From NCBI RefSeq assembly GCF_016612865.1, contig NZ_JAENZZ010000002.1:868001-932000 (forward strand): a DNA stretch of 64,000 nt. Direction: 5' to 3'. The stretch's first letter is position 1, and each line of letters opens with the position of its first letter. Source of the DNA: Blastococcus sp. TML/M2B (lineage in GTDB: Bacteria; Actinomycetota; Actinomycetes; Mycobacteriales; Geodermatophilaceae). The notes under the pieces were generated by a model. That model saw nothing but the letters and a program-made list of their open reading frames with translations, did no database searches and was not told the DNA's origin. The position numbers and the translations under genes are program-made. Of this stretch, positions 42,395 to 51,384 are shown one piece after another.

Positions 42395-43937
42395 ATGTCG
42401 CTCGCCGAAGAGATGGACGCGGTCACCGGTACCTCCGCCGGGAGCGTCGACCGCCACGCCACGTCCCGCACCTTCGAGTCCACCGACCCGGCCACCGGCG
42501 CGGTCGTCGGGGTCTTCCGCGGTCCACGACGAGGACGCCGTCGCCGAGACGGTCGCGGCGGCCCGCGCCGCCGCCGAGCAGTGGGCGGCCCTGGGCTTCG
42601 GCGGCCGCAAGCAGCGGCTCGACGCGTTCCGCGGGTACGTGGCCCGCCGGCTGCACGAGCTCGCCGACCTCGTGCACCGGGAGAACGGCAAGCCGCACGC
42701 CGACGCGATCCTCGAGATCAGCCTGGCCATCGACCACCTCGCCTGGGCCGCCGGGCACGCCCGCAAGGCGCTCGGCCAGCGGCGGGTGAGGTCGGGGATG
42801 CTCGCGGCCAACCACGCCGCCTACCTCGAGTACCAGCCGCTGGGCGTCGTCGGCGTCATCGGGCCGTGGAACTACCCGGTGTTCACGCCGATGGGCTCGA
42901 TCGCCTACGCGCTCGCCGCCGGCAACGCCGTCGTCTTCAAGCCCTCGGAGTACACCCCGGCCATCGGCGCGTGGCTGGCCGCCGCCTGGCGGGCCGCCGT
43001 CCCGGACGCCGTCGACGTCGTCCAGGTCGTCACCGGCTTCGGCGAGACCGGCAACGCGCTGTGCCGCGCCGGCGTCGGCAAGATCGCCTTCACCGGCTCC
43101 GCGCCGACCGGCAAGAAGGTCATGGCCGCCTGCGCCGAGACCCTCACCCCCGTGCTCATGGAGCTCGGCGGCAAGGACGCGATGATCGTCGACGACGACG
43201 CCGACGTGGTCGCCGCGGCCGACGCCGCCGTCTGGGGCGCGATGAGCAACGGCGGCCAGACCTGCATCGGCGTCGAGCGCGTGTACGTGACCGAGGCCGT
43301 CTACGACCGCTTCGTCTCCGAGGTCACCACCCAGGTGCGCGAGCTGCGCCCGGGGTCGGACGACGAGGCCACCTACGGCCCGATGACGATGCCCTCGCAG
43401 ATCGACATCGTGAACCGGCACGTGCAGGACGCCGCCTCCGCCGGCGCCCGCGTGATCACCGGCGAGGCCGCCTCCGGTCGGGGCTACGTCGCGCCGACCG
43501 TGCTGCTCGACGTCCCGGAGGAGTCCGCGGCGATCCGCGAGGAGACCTTCGGCCCGACGCTGACGATCACGCGGGTGCGCGACGCCGAGGAGGCGCTGCG
43601 GCTGACCAACGACACCACCTACGGCCTGGCCGGCTCGATCTTCTCCGGCTCCAAGGCGAAGGCGATGGACCTGGCCCGCCGGATGCGCAGCGGCATGACC
43701 TCGATCAACTCGGTGCTGACCTTCGCCTCGGTGCCCGCGCTGCCCTTCGGCGGCGTCGGCGACTCCGGCTTCGGCCGGATCCACGGCGAGGACGGGCTCA
43801 AGGAGTTCACCCGCTCGAAGTCGATCACCCGCCAGCGGATCGCGCTGCCGGTCAACGTCATGAGCTTCCGCCGGCCGGCGACCACCGCCGACCAGCTCGC
43901 GCGCGTCGTCGGCATGCTGCACGGCCGCCACCGGTGA
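42395..43937 (+). CDS. Aldehyde dehydrogenase, frameshifted
   Basis: Oxidises an aldehyde to the acid with NAD(P). The ATG (MSLAEEM) is within 50 bases of the HATPase stop. The frame is broken at 42521-42522 by one extra G: the first part ends V-G-V-F-R and the second picks up V-H-D-E-D-A-V-A-E-T-V. With the correction the protein is 513 residues. Segments include G-P-W-N-Y-P-V-F, F-T-G-S-A-P-T-G-K-K-V, M-E-L-G-G-K-D-A-M-I-V and the catalytic cysteine in G-G-Q-T-C-I-G-V. The stop overlaps the GTG of the GMC oxidoreductase, so alcohol to aldehyde to acid is likely one operon's task. Confidence 0.85.
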
Positions 43938-45547
43938 GCGATCGCACCACCGAGTACGACGTCGTCGTCGTCGGGGCCGGCTCGGCCGGCTCGGCGCTGG
44001 CGGGACGGCTGAGCGAGGACCCGTCGCTGCGGGTGCTGCTGCTGGAGGCCGGCGGCTCCGACCGCGTGCTGGAGGTCCAGATCCCGGCGGCGCTGTACAA
44101 GGTGTGGCGCACCCGGCGGGACTGGAACTACACGACCGAGGAGCAGCCCGGGCTCGACGGCCGGAAGCTGTTCTGGCCGCGCGGCAAGGTGCTGGGCGGC
44201 TCGTCGTCGATCAACGCGATGATCTACATCCGCGGGGCGCGCGCCGACTACGACGAGTGGGCGCGGCTCACCGGGGACGACGGGTGGTCCTACGACGCCG
44301 TGCTGCCGCTGTTCCGGCGCATGGAGGACAACGCCCGCGGTGCCGACCGGTGGCACGGGGTGGGTGGCCCGCTCCGGGTCGAGGACCTGCGCTCCCCGCA
44401 CGCGTGGACCCGCGCCGTGGTCGAGTCCGCCGTCGCGGCCGGCTACCCGCGCAACGACGACTTCAACGGCGCCACGCAGGAGGGCGTCGGGCAGTACCAG
44501 GTCACCCAGAAGCGGGGGCGCCGCTGGTCGGCAGCCGATGCCTACCTGCACCCGGTGCCGGACCGGCCCAACCTGACCGTGCTCACCGGCGCCCTGACCA
44601 CCCGGGTGCTGGTCGAGGGCGGGCGCGCGACCGGCGTCGAGTACCGCTGGAACGGCGCGCTGCACACCGCCCGGGCCGCCGAGGTCGTGCTCTCCGGGGG
44701 CGCGGTGAACTCCCCGCAGCTGCTCATGCTCTCGGGCATCGGCCCGGCCGACCACCTGCGCGAGGTCGGGGTCGACGTCGTGCACGACCTGCCCGGCGTC
44801 GGAGCGGGGCTGCAGGACCACCCGCTGGTGCCGGTGATCTGGGACGTCCGGTCCGGCGAGTCGCTGTTCCGGGCGGAGTCGCCGTCGGGCTACGCGAAGT
44901 GGTTCGGCGCCCGCCGCGGGGCGCTGACCTCGAACCTGGCCGAAGCGGGGCTGTTCACCCGCTCCTCCCCCGGGCTGGCCGAGCCCGATCTGCAGTTCCA
45001 CTTCCTGCCGGTGAAGTTCTGGCGGCAGGCGGAGGTCGATCCGGACGTCGACGCCTTCACCTCCGCGGTCGTGCTGGTCGACGTGCACTCGCGCGGCTCG
45101 GTGCGGCTGCGCTCGGCCGACCCGACGTGGGCGCCGTCGATCGACGCCGGCTACCTGACCGACGAGCGCGACCTGGACGCCCTGGTCTCCGGCGTGCAGA
45201 AGGCGCGCGAGATCGCCTCGGTCGGGCCGCTCGCCTCGGTGCTGGCCGACGAGTGGTCGCCGGGCCGGGCCGCTGTGTCGCGGGACGGGCTGCGGGCGAA
45301 GGTGCGCGAGACGCTGGAGTCGCTGTACCACCCGGTGTCGTCCTGCCGGATGGGGACGGACGACCTCGCCGTCGTCGACCCCCAGCTGCGCGTGCACGGC
45401 ATCGACGGCCTGCGGGTGGTCGACGCCTCGGTGATGCCGACGCTGGTCCGCGGCAACACCAACGCCCCGACGATCATGATCGCCGAGCGGGCGGCCGACC
45501 TGATCCGCGGCCGCACCGTCGACGCGGAGCTCGCCGCCGCCCGCTGA
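43934..45547 (+). CDS. GMC-family FAD oxidoreductase (choline dehydrogenase-like)
   Basis: A 537-residue flavoprotein that oxidises an alcohol to an aldehyde. The FAD-binding start is Y-D-V-V-V-V-G-A-G-S-A-G-S-A-L-A; the first GMC signature is R-G-K-V-L-G-G-S-S-S-I-N-A-M-I-Y; the second is S-G-G-A-V-N-S-P-Q-L-L-M-L-S-G-I-G. The active-site H is in Y-H-P-V-S-S-C-R-M-G-T, and the terminal N-T-N-A-P-T-I-M-I-A segment is present. The GTG start overlaps the ALDH stop (GTGA). Substrates could be choline, polyethylene glycol or another alcohol; the pair alone does not decide. Confidence 0.85.
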   Translation: MSDRTTEYDVVVVGAGSAGSALAGRLSEDPSLRVLLLEAGGSDRVLEVQIPAALYKVWRTRRDWNYTTEEQPGLDGRKLFWPRGKVLGGSSSINAMIYIRGARADYDEWARLTGDDGWSYDAVLPLFRRMEDNARGADRWHGVGGPLRVEDLRSPHAWTRAVVESAVAAGYPRNDDFNGATQEGVGQYQVTQKRGRRWSAADAYLHPVPDRPNLTVLTGALTTRVLVEGGRATGVEYRWNGALHTARAAEVVLSGGAVNSPQLLMLSGIGPADHLREVGVDVVHDLPGVGAGLQDHPLVPVIWDVRSGESLFRAESPSGYAKWFGARRGALTSNLAEAGLFTRSSPGLAEPDLQFHFLPVKFWRQAEVDPDVDAFTSAVVLVDVHSRGSVRLRSADPTWAPSIDAGYLTDERDLDALVSGVQKAREIASVGPLASVLADEWSPGRAAVSRDGLRAKVRETLESLYHPVSSCRMGTDDLAVVDPQLRVHGIDGLRVVDASVMPTLVRGNTNAPTIMIAERAADLIRGRTVDAELAAAR

Positions 45548-45590
45548 CCCCTCCCCTCCGGGACTTCCGGCACCGGAGCCCCGGAGGTGG

Positions 45591-46136
45591 TCAGGCGCGG
45601 CGGCCCAGGCGGGCGAGCACCCGGGTGGCGCGGTCGGCGTCGGCGGGGACGGTGACCTCGGGGGCGCAGACGCCGTCCGAGTGCAGGGCCGGGCCGAAGC
45701 CGTCGGCGCCGCGGTCGATGCTGTCCAGCTCGGCGTCGGTGAGACCGGCGTCCACGCCCGCGGCGGTCGCGACGTCCCAGCGGTGCACGACCATGTCCCA
45801 GACGTAGAACCGCTCGAACGTCTCGCCGATCGTGCTCGGCCCGAAGTAGCCCTCGTACGGCGTCGCGACGACGTCGTCGGTGAGCGCCTCCCGCACCCGC
45901 TGCGCGTGCGCGCGCCAGGCGCCGGCGGGGTCGGCCGCGACGTCGGGGGCGTCGCCGAGCTCGAGGCCGCGCCCGGTCAGGAACTCCCGTTCGGTGCTCA
46001 CCAGGTGCGCGACCACGTCGGCCGCCGTCCAGCCCTCGCACGGGGACGCCGCGTTCCACGCCGCACCGGGCACGGCCTCGAGGACGGCGGTCAGCGGGCG
46101 GTCGGCGGCGTCGTAGCGCGTACGGGTCTCGTTCAT
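45591..46136 (-). CDS. TIGR03086-type DinB-like metal-binding protein, paralogue
   Basis: A 181-residue protein of the mycothiol-dependent maleylpyruvate isomerase / DinB superfamily. The signature appears as S-P-C-E-G-W-T-A-A-D-V-V-A-H-L-V, with the metal-binding histidine, and a second histidine in M-V-V-H-R-W-D-V-A-T. It is a distant relative of the protein at 17211. The start ATG is 36 bases from the divergent AraC regulator's ATG, with an inverted repeat between. The regulator may control this gene. Confidence 0.75.
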   Translation of the reverse strand: MNETRTRYDAADRPLTAVLEAVPGAAWNAASPCEGWTAADVVAHLVSTEREFLTGRGLELGDAPDVAADPAGAWRAHAQRVREALTDDVVATPYEGYFGPSTIGETFERFYVWDMVVHRWDVATAAGVDAGLTDAELDSIDRGADGFGPALHSDGVCAPEVTVPADADRATRVLARLGRRA

Positions 46137-46140
46137 GGAC

Positions 46141-46167
46141 CCAGCCTGCTCCGCTGCGGCAGGCTGG
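46141..46167. promoter_or_regulatory. Inverted repeat in the AraC/DinB divergent gap
   Basis: CCAGCCTGC (46141-46149) and GCAGGCTGG (46159-46167) form a perfect 9-bp inverted repeat with a nine-base spacer. It fills most of the 36-base gap between two divergent start codons. It could be an operator of the AraC-type regulator or just a hairpin in the leaders. Confidence 0.45.
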
Positions 46168-46172
46168 TCTTG

Positions 46173-47006
46173 ATGAAATCCGACAGCGCGCCGTGGGACG
46201 CGATCGCCCGCGCCCACCTCAAGGACCCGCGCGACGCCTCGCACCGGATGCACCGCTACGAGGCGCCGGCAGAGTTCGCGGGCCTCCTGCGGTGGTTCTG
46301 GATCCCGGTGTGGTCGGTGCCGACGGGGCAGGAGGCGCCCCAGAAGGTGCTCCAGTACCCGAACTCGCTGATCGTGATCGCGCAGGACTACGCCCGCTTC
46401 TACGGCGTCACCGCCTCGCTGTCGACGACGACGCTGACCGGCGACGGTTGGGCGGTCGGCGTCGCCTGCGCCCCCGCGGCCGGATACCTGCTGACCGGCC
46501 GGCCGATGGCGGAGTTCACCGACCGCGCCGTCGACGTGGGCGAGGTGCTCGGGGACGCCGGGCGGGTGCTCAGCGACCGCGTCCGGGCGGCGATGGCACC
46601 CGACCCCTCCGACCCGGCCGGCCACGCGGCGGCGATCGAGGCGTTCGGCGAGGCCCTGCGCCCCGCGCTGCCGGTGGACGACGAGGGCGCGCTGGTCAAC
46701 CGGCTCGTCGCGTTCGTCGAGTCCCGCAGCGACGTCACCCGCGTCGCCCAGGTGTGCGCCGAGTTCGGCCTGGGCGAGCGGGCGTTGCAGCGGCTGGTGC
46801 AGCGGCGGATCGGGCTGACGCCGAAATGGCTGATCCAGCGACGCCGGCTCCAGGAGGCGGCCGAGCGGCTGCGCACCGACGGCACCTCGCTGGCCGAGAC
46901 CGCAGCCGTCCTCGGGTACGCGGACCAGTCGCACCTCAGCCGGGACTTCTCCGCCGTCACGGGCATGACGCCCGGCGAGTTCGCCGCCCTCCACGCCCGC
47001 CCCTAG
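46173..47006 (+). CDS. AraC-family transcriptional regulator
   Basis: A 277-residue regulator. The first 170 residues are a cupin-like/DUF6597-type ligand domain: M-H-R-Y-E-A-P-A-E-F, F-W-I-P-V-W, Q-Y-P-N-S-L-I-V and a Gly-Asp-rich segment. The C-terminal 90 residues hold two helix-turn-helix motifs of AraC type (V-A-Q-V-C-A-E-F-G-L-G-E-R-A-L-Q-R-L and L-A-E-T-A-A-V-L-G-Y-A-D-Q-S-H-L-S-R-D-F). ATG without strong ribosome site. It is divergent from the DinB-like gene and convergent with the MFS gene, with a terminator between. Confidence 0.85.
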   Translation: MKSDSAPWDAIARAHLKDPRDASHRMHRYEAPAEFAGLLRWFWIPVWSVPTGQEAPQKVLQYPNSLIVIAQDYARFYGVTASLSTTTLTGDGWAVGVACAPAAGYLLTGRPMAEFTDRAVDVGEVLGDAGRVLSDRVRAAMAPDPSDPAGHAAAIEAFGEALRPALPVDDEGALVNRLVAFVESRSDVTRVAQVCAEFGLGERALQRLVQRRIGLTPKWLIQRRRLQEAAERLRTDGTSLAETAAVLGYADQSHLSRDFSAVTGMTPGEFAALHARP

Positions 47007-47032
47007 GGGCAGAGATGGCCATGTCTGCCCCT
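47005..47032. terminator. Terminator hairpin between convergent genes
   Basis: AGGGGCAGA (47005-47013) pairs with TCTGCCCCT (47024-47032), with an inner ATGGCCAT palindrome. It overlaps the AraC stop codon and the end of the convergent MFS gene. Confidence 0.7.
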
Positions 47033-48366
47033 CAGCCGTGGGCCTGGGCGGCCGCGGCCTCCTGCGCGTCGGTCGGGGCCACCGGGACCGGCGGCGGCGG
47101 GTTCCGGCGGATCGAGATCGACATGACCGCCGCCGCCATGCAGAGCGCCCCGGCGGCGAACCAGGCGAGGTCGTAGGAGCCGGTGACGTCGCGGATCACC
47201 CCACCCCCGAACGCCGCGGCCGCCGAACCGAGCTGGTGGGAGGCGAACACCCAGCCGAACACCACGGGCGCGCGGTCGCCGAAGTGCTCGCGGCACAGCG
47301 CCAGCGTGGGCGGCACCGTGGCCACCCAGTCCAGGCCGTAGAAGACGATGAACACGACCATGCTCAACCCCGGCTCGGGCCCGAACAGCGGCGGCAGCAG
47401 GAACAGCGAGAACCCGCGCAGCCCGTAGTAGGCCAGCAGCAGCAGGCGCGGGTCGACCCGGTCGGTGAGCCAGCCGGAGAAGATCGTCCCGGCGATGTCG
47501 AAGATGCCGACGACGGCGAGCAGCGACGCCGCCGTCGTCACCGGCATGCCGTGGTCGTGCGCGGCCGGGATGAAGTGCGGCTGCACCAGCCCGTTGGTCG
47601 ACATGCCGCAGATGAAGAAGCCGCCGGCGAGCAGCCAGAACGGCCGGGCCCGGGCGGCGAGCGCCAGCCCCTGCAGCGCCGAGCGCGCCGCGCCCACCCG
47701 CACCGGCTCGACGTCGTCGGCCGCCGTGCCGCCGTACGGGACGACGCCGAGGTCGCGCGGCCGGTCGCGGAGCAGCCACGCCACCAGCGGGAGGACGGCG
47801 AGCGCGGCCGCCGTCGTCCCCAGGGAGGCGGCGCGCCAGCCGTGCTCGGAGTCGATCCACGCGACCAGCGGCAGGAAGACCAGCTGCCCGGCCGCGCCGC
47901 CGGCGGTGAGGATGCCCGAGACCAGGCCGCGGCGGGCGACGAACCAGCGGTTGGTGACCGTGGCGACCAGCGACAGCGCCATCGACCCGGTGCCCAGCCC
48001 GACGAGCACGCCCCACAGCAGGACCAGCTGCCAGCTCGCGGTCATGAACACGGTCAGCCCGCTGCCGACGGCGACCACCAGCAGCGCGCACATGACCACG
48101 CGGCGGATGCCGAAGCGCTCCATCAGCGCGGCCGCGAACGGCGCGGTCAGCCCGTAGAGCGCCATGTTGACCGCGACCGCGGCCGAGATGGTCGATACCG
48201 ACCAGCCGAACTCGTCGCGCAGCGGGTCGATGAGCACCCCGGGGACGGCGCGGAAGGCCGCGGCCCCGACGAGCGCCAGGAAGGTCACCCCGGCCACCCA
48301 CCAGGCGGGGTGGATGCGCGGCGCGGCGGCGGTTCTCACGCCGTCCAGGATCGCGCACCGCCCCAT
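47032..48366 (-). CDS. MFS transporter (monocarboxylate/OxlT-like)
   Basis: A 444-residue protein with 12 predicted helices. The loop after helix 2 carries M-E-R-F-G-I-R-R, in place of the classic motif, and T-N-R-W-F-V-A-R-R-G-L-V-S-G-I follows as in the OxlT or monocarboxylate-porter group, which exchanges or imports organic acids. The C-terminal tail is Pro/Ala-rich. The start could be the ATG at 48366 or a GTG 10 codons later (VRTAAAPRIH); neither has a good Shine-Dalgarno. It is separated from the DEAD-box gene by 337 bases. Confidence 0.8.
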   Translation of the reverse strand: MGRCAILDGVRTAAAPRIHPAWWVAGVTFLALVGAAAFRAVPGVLIDPLRDEFGWSVSTISAAVAVNMALYGLTAPFAAALMERFGIRRVVMCALLVVAVGSGLTVFMTASWQLVLLWGVLVGLGTGSMALSLVATVTNRWFVARRGLVSGILTAGGAAGQLVFLPLVAWIDSEHGWRAASLGTTAAALAVLPLVAWLLRDRPRDLGVVPYGGTAADDVEPVRVGAARSALQGLALAARARPFWLLAGGFFICGMSTNGLVQPHFIPAAHDHGMPVTTAASLLAVVGIFDIAGTIFSGWLTDRVDPRLLLLAYYGLRGFSLFLLPPLFGPEPGLSMVVFIVFYGLDWVATVPPTLALCREHFGDRAPVVFGWVFASHQLGSAAAAFGGGVIRDVTGSYDLAWFAAGALCMAAAVMSISIRRNPPPPVPVAPTDAQEAAAAQAHG

Positions 48367-48703
48367 CTGCGCCGAGAGGCCGGGGTGCCACGTTCCACCG
48401 GTATCCGGCCATCCCCGGCTCCGCTGTTCCGCGGGGATCGGGGCGGCGACACCCCTCGTTGTGATCCTTCGCTCCCCACACCTGGGACCAGATCACCGCC
48501 GGGTCTGGTTATGTGGTCCGTACCGGCGCCGCCCTCGCTCACCCTGAGCGGCAGGAATCGACGTCGGGCTGAGGCTGCGCCACCTCGGTGCGCCCGGCTG
48601 ACCGACGTCTCGCCGACGACGCGAGCCCGCCCTGCCCTGTGCAGTCGTGCCGGTGCTCGCCTTCGCGAGGTGGAGTGCAGCCACCGATCGTCGAAGGATT
48701 CCC
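48367..48703. other. Intergenic region between divergent MFS and DEAD-box genes
   Basis: No gene, RNA family or strong stem was recognised. The most AT-rich patch in this GC-rich block is TCTGGTTATGTGG at 48504-48516, flanked by GGACCA (48485-48490) and TGGTCC (48514-48519), and may mark a promoter, though no good pair of hexamers is visible. The DEAD-box transcript probably has a leader of 100 bases or more, which in other bacteria can carry cold-shock control. Confidence 0.3.
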
Positions 48704-50299
48704 TTGACCTCCAGCACCAACAGCTCCCCCGCCGCCGCCTCCGAGAGCGGCGGCCCCCGTCGTCGTCGCGGCGGACGCGGTCGCGGCACCCGCCCGGCCG
48801 GCGAGCAGGGCCAGCAGCAGGCCCGTCCGGCCGCGCCGGCGCCCACCGCCCCGGCTCCCGTCGTCGTCCCGGTCGGTGCGGACGCCACCGTGCTCCCCAC
48901 CGACACCACCTTCGCCGCCCTCGGCGTCCCGGCGCCGATGGTCGAGGTGCTCTCGGCCAGCGGCATCACCGCGCCGTTCCCGATCCAGGTCGCCACGCTC
49001 CCCGACAGCCTGAGCGGCCGGGACGTGCTGGGCCGCGGCCGCACCGGCTCGGGCAAGACCCTCGCCTTCTCCATCCCGCTGGTCGCCCGCCTGGCCGCCT
49101 CGGACAGCAGGCGGCAGCCCAAGCGGCCGCGCTCGCTGATCCTCGTGCCGACCCGGGAGCTGGCCAACCAGGTCGCCGCCGTCGTCGACCCGATGGCCCG
49201 CGCGCTCGGCATGCGGACCACCACGATCTTCGGTGGCGTCGGCCAGAACCCGCAGGTCCAGGCGCTGTCGCAGGGTGTCGACGTCGTCATCGCCTGCCCC
49301 GGCCGGCTCGAGGACCTCATCGGCCAGGGCCACTGCGACCTCGGCGCCATCGAGGTCACCATCCTCGACGAGGCCGACCACATGGCCGACCTCGGCTTCC
49401 TGCCCGGCGTCAAGCGGATCATGGACCGCACCCCGAAGGTCGGGCAGCGGATGCTGTTCTCCGCGACCCTCGACAACGGCGTCGACATCCTGGTCAAGCG
49501 CTACCTGAGCAACCCGGTCACCCACTCGGTCGACCCGGCCGTGGCCCCGGTCAGCACCATGACCCACCACGTCTTCCACGTGCAGACCGCCGACAAGGCC
49601 GAGGTCGTGCGCCAGCTCGCCTCGGGCCTGGGCCGCAGCGTGCTGTTCACCCGCACCAAGCACCAGGCCAAGAAGCTGGCCAAGCAGCTCACCGCGCAGG
49701 GCATCCCCGCCGTCGACCTGCACGGCAACCTGAGCCAGAACGCCCGCGAGCGCAACCTCGAGGCGTTCAGCAACGGCACCAGCCGGGTCATGTGCGCCAC
49801 CGACATCGCCGCCCGCGGCATCCACGTCGACGACGTCGCCCTGGTCGTGCACGTCGACCCGCCGACCGAGCACAAGGCCTACCTGCACCGCTCGGGCCGC
49901 ACCGCGCGCGCCGGCGCCGGCGGCACCGTCGTCACCATCACCACCCCGGACATGGTCGGCGAGGTGCGCACGCTGACCCGCCAGGCCGGCATCAGCCCGC
50001 AGATCAGCACGGTCGCGCCCGGTTCCCCGCTGCTCGCGGAGCTCACCGGCCCGGCCGCGCCCTACGTCGAGCCGGCCCCCGTGGTCGAGCAGCAGCCGCA
50101 GGGCAACGGCGGTGGACGACGTCGCGGCGCCGGCGGCGGCCGCGGCACCTCCTCGGCAAAGGCCGCCTCGGGCGGTCGCGGCGGCTCGGGCGGTTCCGGC
50201 CGCTCGTCCGGCCCGGCCCGCACCCGCGCGGAGCTCGCCGCCCGCGCCGGCACGTCGTCGGCGGCGTCGTTCAGCGCCGGCTCGCGCCGCGGTCGCTGA
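48704..50299 (+). CDS. DEAD-box ATP-dependent RNA helicase
   Basis: A 531-residue protein. The start is TTG with AAGGA six bases upstream. An N-terminal Arg/Gly-rich disordered region (R-R-R-R-G-G-R-G-R-G) leads to the two RecA domains. Motif I is G-R-T-G-S-G-K-T at 112-119. The rest includes P-T-R-E-L, L-D-E-A-D-H-M for motif II, S-A-T for motif III, F-T-R-T-K-H-Q, and H-R-S-G-R-T-A-R-A-G for motif VI, all complete. The C-terminus is again Arg/Gly-rich, which usually binds RNA. The likely task is RNA remodelling, often induced by cold. A dispersed repeat element begins 12 bases after the stop. Confidence 0.9.
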   Translation: MTSSTNSSPAAASESGGPRRRRGGRGRGTRPAGEQGQQQARPAAPAPTAPAPVVVPVGADATVLPTDTTFAALGVPAPMVEVLSASGITAPFPIQVATLPDSLSGRDVLGRGRTGSGKTLAFSIPLVARLAASDSRRQPKRPRSLILVPTRELANQVAAVVDPMARALGMRTTTIFGGVGQNPQVQALSQGVDVVIACPGRLEDLIGQGHCDLGAIEVTILDEADHMADLGFLPGVKRIMDRTPKVGQRMLFSATLDNGVDILVKRYLSNPVTHSVDPAVAPVSTMTHHVFHVQTADKAEVVRQLASGLGRSVLFTRTKHQAKKLAKQLTAQGIPAVDLHGNLSQNARERNLEAFSNGTSRVMCATDIAARGIHVDDVALVVHVDPPTEHKAYLHRSGRTARAGAGGTVVTITTPDMVGEVRTLTRQAGISPQISTVAPGSPLLAELTGPAAPYVEPAPVVEQQPQGNGGGRRRGAGGGRGTSSAKAASGGRGGSGGSGRSSGPARTRAELAARAGTSSAASFSAGSRRGR

Positions 50300-50311
50300 C
50301 CTCCGGGTCGC

Positions 50312-50393
50312 CGTCCTCCCTCAGCTCCGCGCGTCCTCCCTCACCGTGCACCACGAGGGAGGACGCGCTGGGATCAGGTGACCTGATCCCAGC
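50312..50393 (+). repeat. Dispersed intergenic repeat, copy 2 (hairpin plus 27-nt palindrome)
   Basis: Arms: CGTCCTCCCTC near 50312, GCGTCCTCCCTC at 50331-50342, GAGGGAGGACGC at 50355-50366; then the palindrome of 13-bp arms GCTGGGATCAGGT / ACCTGATCCCAGC at 50367-50393. It starts 12 bases after the DEAD-box stop and may terminate that gene. Confidence 0.8.
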
Positions 50394-50422
50394 ACCTGCC
50401 GTCGGCCTGACACGATCCACTC

Positions 50423-50782
50423 GTGGCAACGATCGAGATCTCCGCCGACACCGTTCGCGTCGCGCTGAGCCGGTCCGAGAAGTTCTTCGGCCTGCTCCGC
50501 GACCTCGAGGTGCCGCGCTCGGCGGTCACCGCGGCCGAGGCGGTCCCCTCCGGGCTGGGGGCGGTGCGCGGTCTGCGCGCCCCCGGGCTCGGGCTGCCCG
50601 GCGTCCGCGCCATCGGCACCTGGCGGGCCCGCGGCGAGAAGAGCTTCGTCTCGGTCCGTCGCGGGCAGCCGGCCCTGCGGCTGCGGCTGACCGGCCGGCG
50701 CTACGACACCGTGCTGATCGGCACCGACGCCGCCGCGGAGCTCGCCGCCCGGCTCGCCCCGGGAGTTCCGCGGCACGGTTGA
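50423..50782 (+). CDS. Small hypothetical protein (PH-like?)
   Basis: A 119-residue protein starting V-A-T-I-E-I-S-A-D-T. It reads as a set of beta strands with G-L-L-R-D-L-E-V-P-R-S, A-I-G-T-W-R, K-S-F-V-S-V-R-R-G-Q-P-A-L-R and Y-D-T-V-L-I-G, as in small beta-barrel or PH-like folds of actinobacteria. There are no cysteines or membrane segments. No family is certain. It lies immediately downstream of the repeat element and 82 bases ahead of the DoxX-like gene, and could be in its operon. Confidence 0.6.
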   Translation: MATIEISADTVRVALSRSEKFFGLLRDLEVPRSAVTAAEAVPSGLGAVRGLRAPGLGLPGVRAIGTWRARGEKSFVSVRRGQPALRLRLTGRRYDTVLIGTDAAAELAARLAPGVPRHG

Positions 50783-50864
50783 CCGGCCCGGTGATGGGCA
50801 CAGGGTGCTCCGATCCCGCGTGGTCGAGCGCTCGGCCACGCCCCGCCGGAGAGCCGAGGAACCG

Positions 50865-51380
50865 ATGCTCAAGTTGCCCATCACCCTGTCCGAGATCGCC
50901 CCGCGCATCAGCGCCGGCGCGTTCATCCTCAACAGCGGGCTCGGCAAGCGCGGAGCCGACGAGGAGACCGCGGCGGGCATGCACGGGTTCGCCGCCGGTG
51001 CCTACCCGGTGCTCAAGTCCGTGCCGCCGCAGCAGTTCGCGCAGGGACTGGCGACGACGGAGATCGTGCTCGGGGCCGCGCTGCTCACCCCGTTCGTCCC
51101 GACCTTCGCCGCCGGGGCCGCGCTGACCGCCTTCTCCGGTGGCCTGCTGGGCCTCTACCTGAAGACGCCGGGCATGCGGAAGCCCGGCAGCCTCGCTCCC
51201 ACCGAGCAGGGGCTGGCCATCGCGAAGGACAGCTGGCTGGTCGGCATCGGCATCGGGCTGATGACCCGCGGGCTGATCGAGCGCCGTCCCCGGGTGTCGG
51301 TGAAGAAGGCCGAGAAGCTGGCCACCAAGCACGCCAAGCAGGCGGCGAAGGACGCCCGCCGCGCCGCCAAGGCCGCCTGA
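50865..51380 (+). CDS. DoxX-like membrane protein with Lys/Ala-rich tail
   Basis: The ATG (MLKLP) gives 171 residues. Three or four hydrophobic helices span residues 15-140, with an L-P-I-T-L-S-E-I-A-P-R-I-S-A-G-A-F start similar to DoxX-type quinone-linked membrane proteins. The last 35 residues (V-K-K-A-E-K-L-A-T-K-H-A-K-Q-A-A-K) are a basic helix. The match to DoxX is loose. A copy of the dispersed repeat begins three bases after the stop. Confidence 0.6.
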   Translation: MLKLPITLSEIAPRISAGAFILNSGLGKRGADEETAAGMHGFAAGAYPVLKSVPPQQFAQGLATTEIVLGAALLTPFVPTFAAGAALTAFSGGLLGLYLKTPGMRKPGSLAPTEQGLAIAKDSWLVGIGIGLMTRGLIERRPRVSVKKAEKLATKHAKQAAKDARRAAKAA

Positions 51381-51384
51381 CCCC

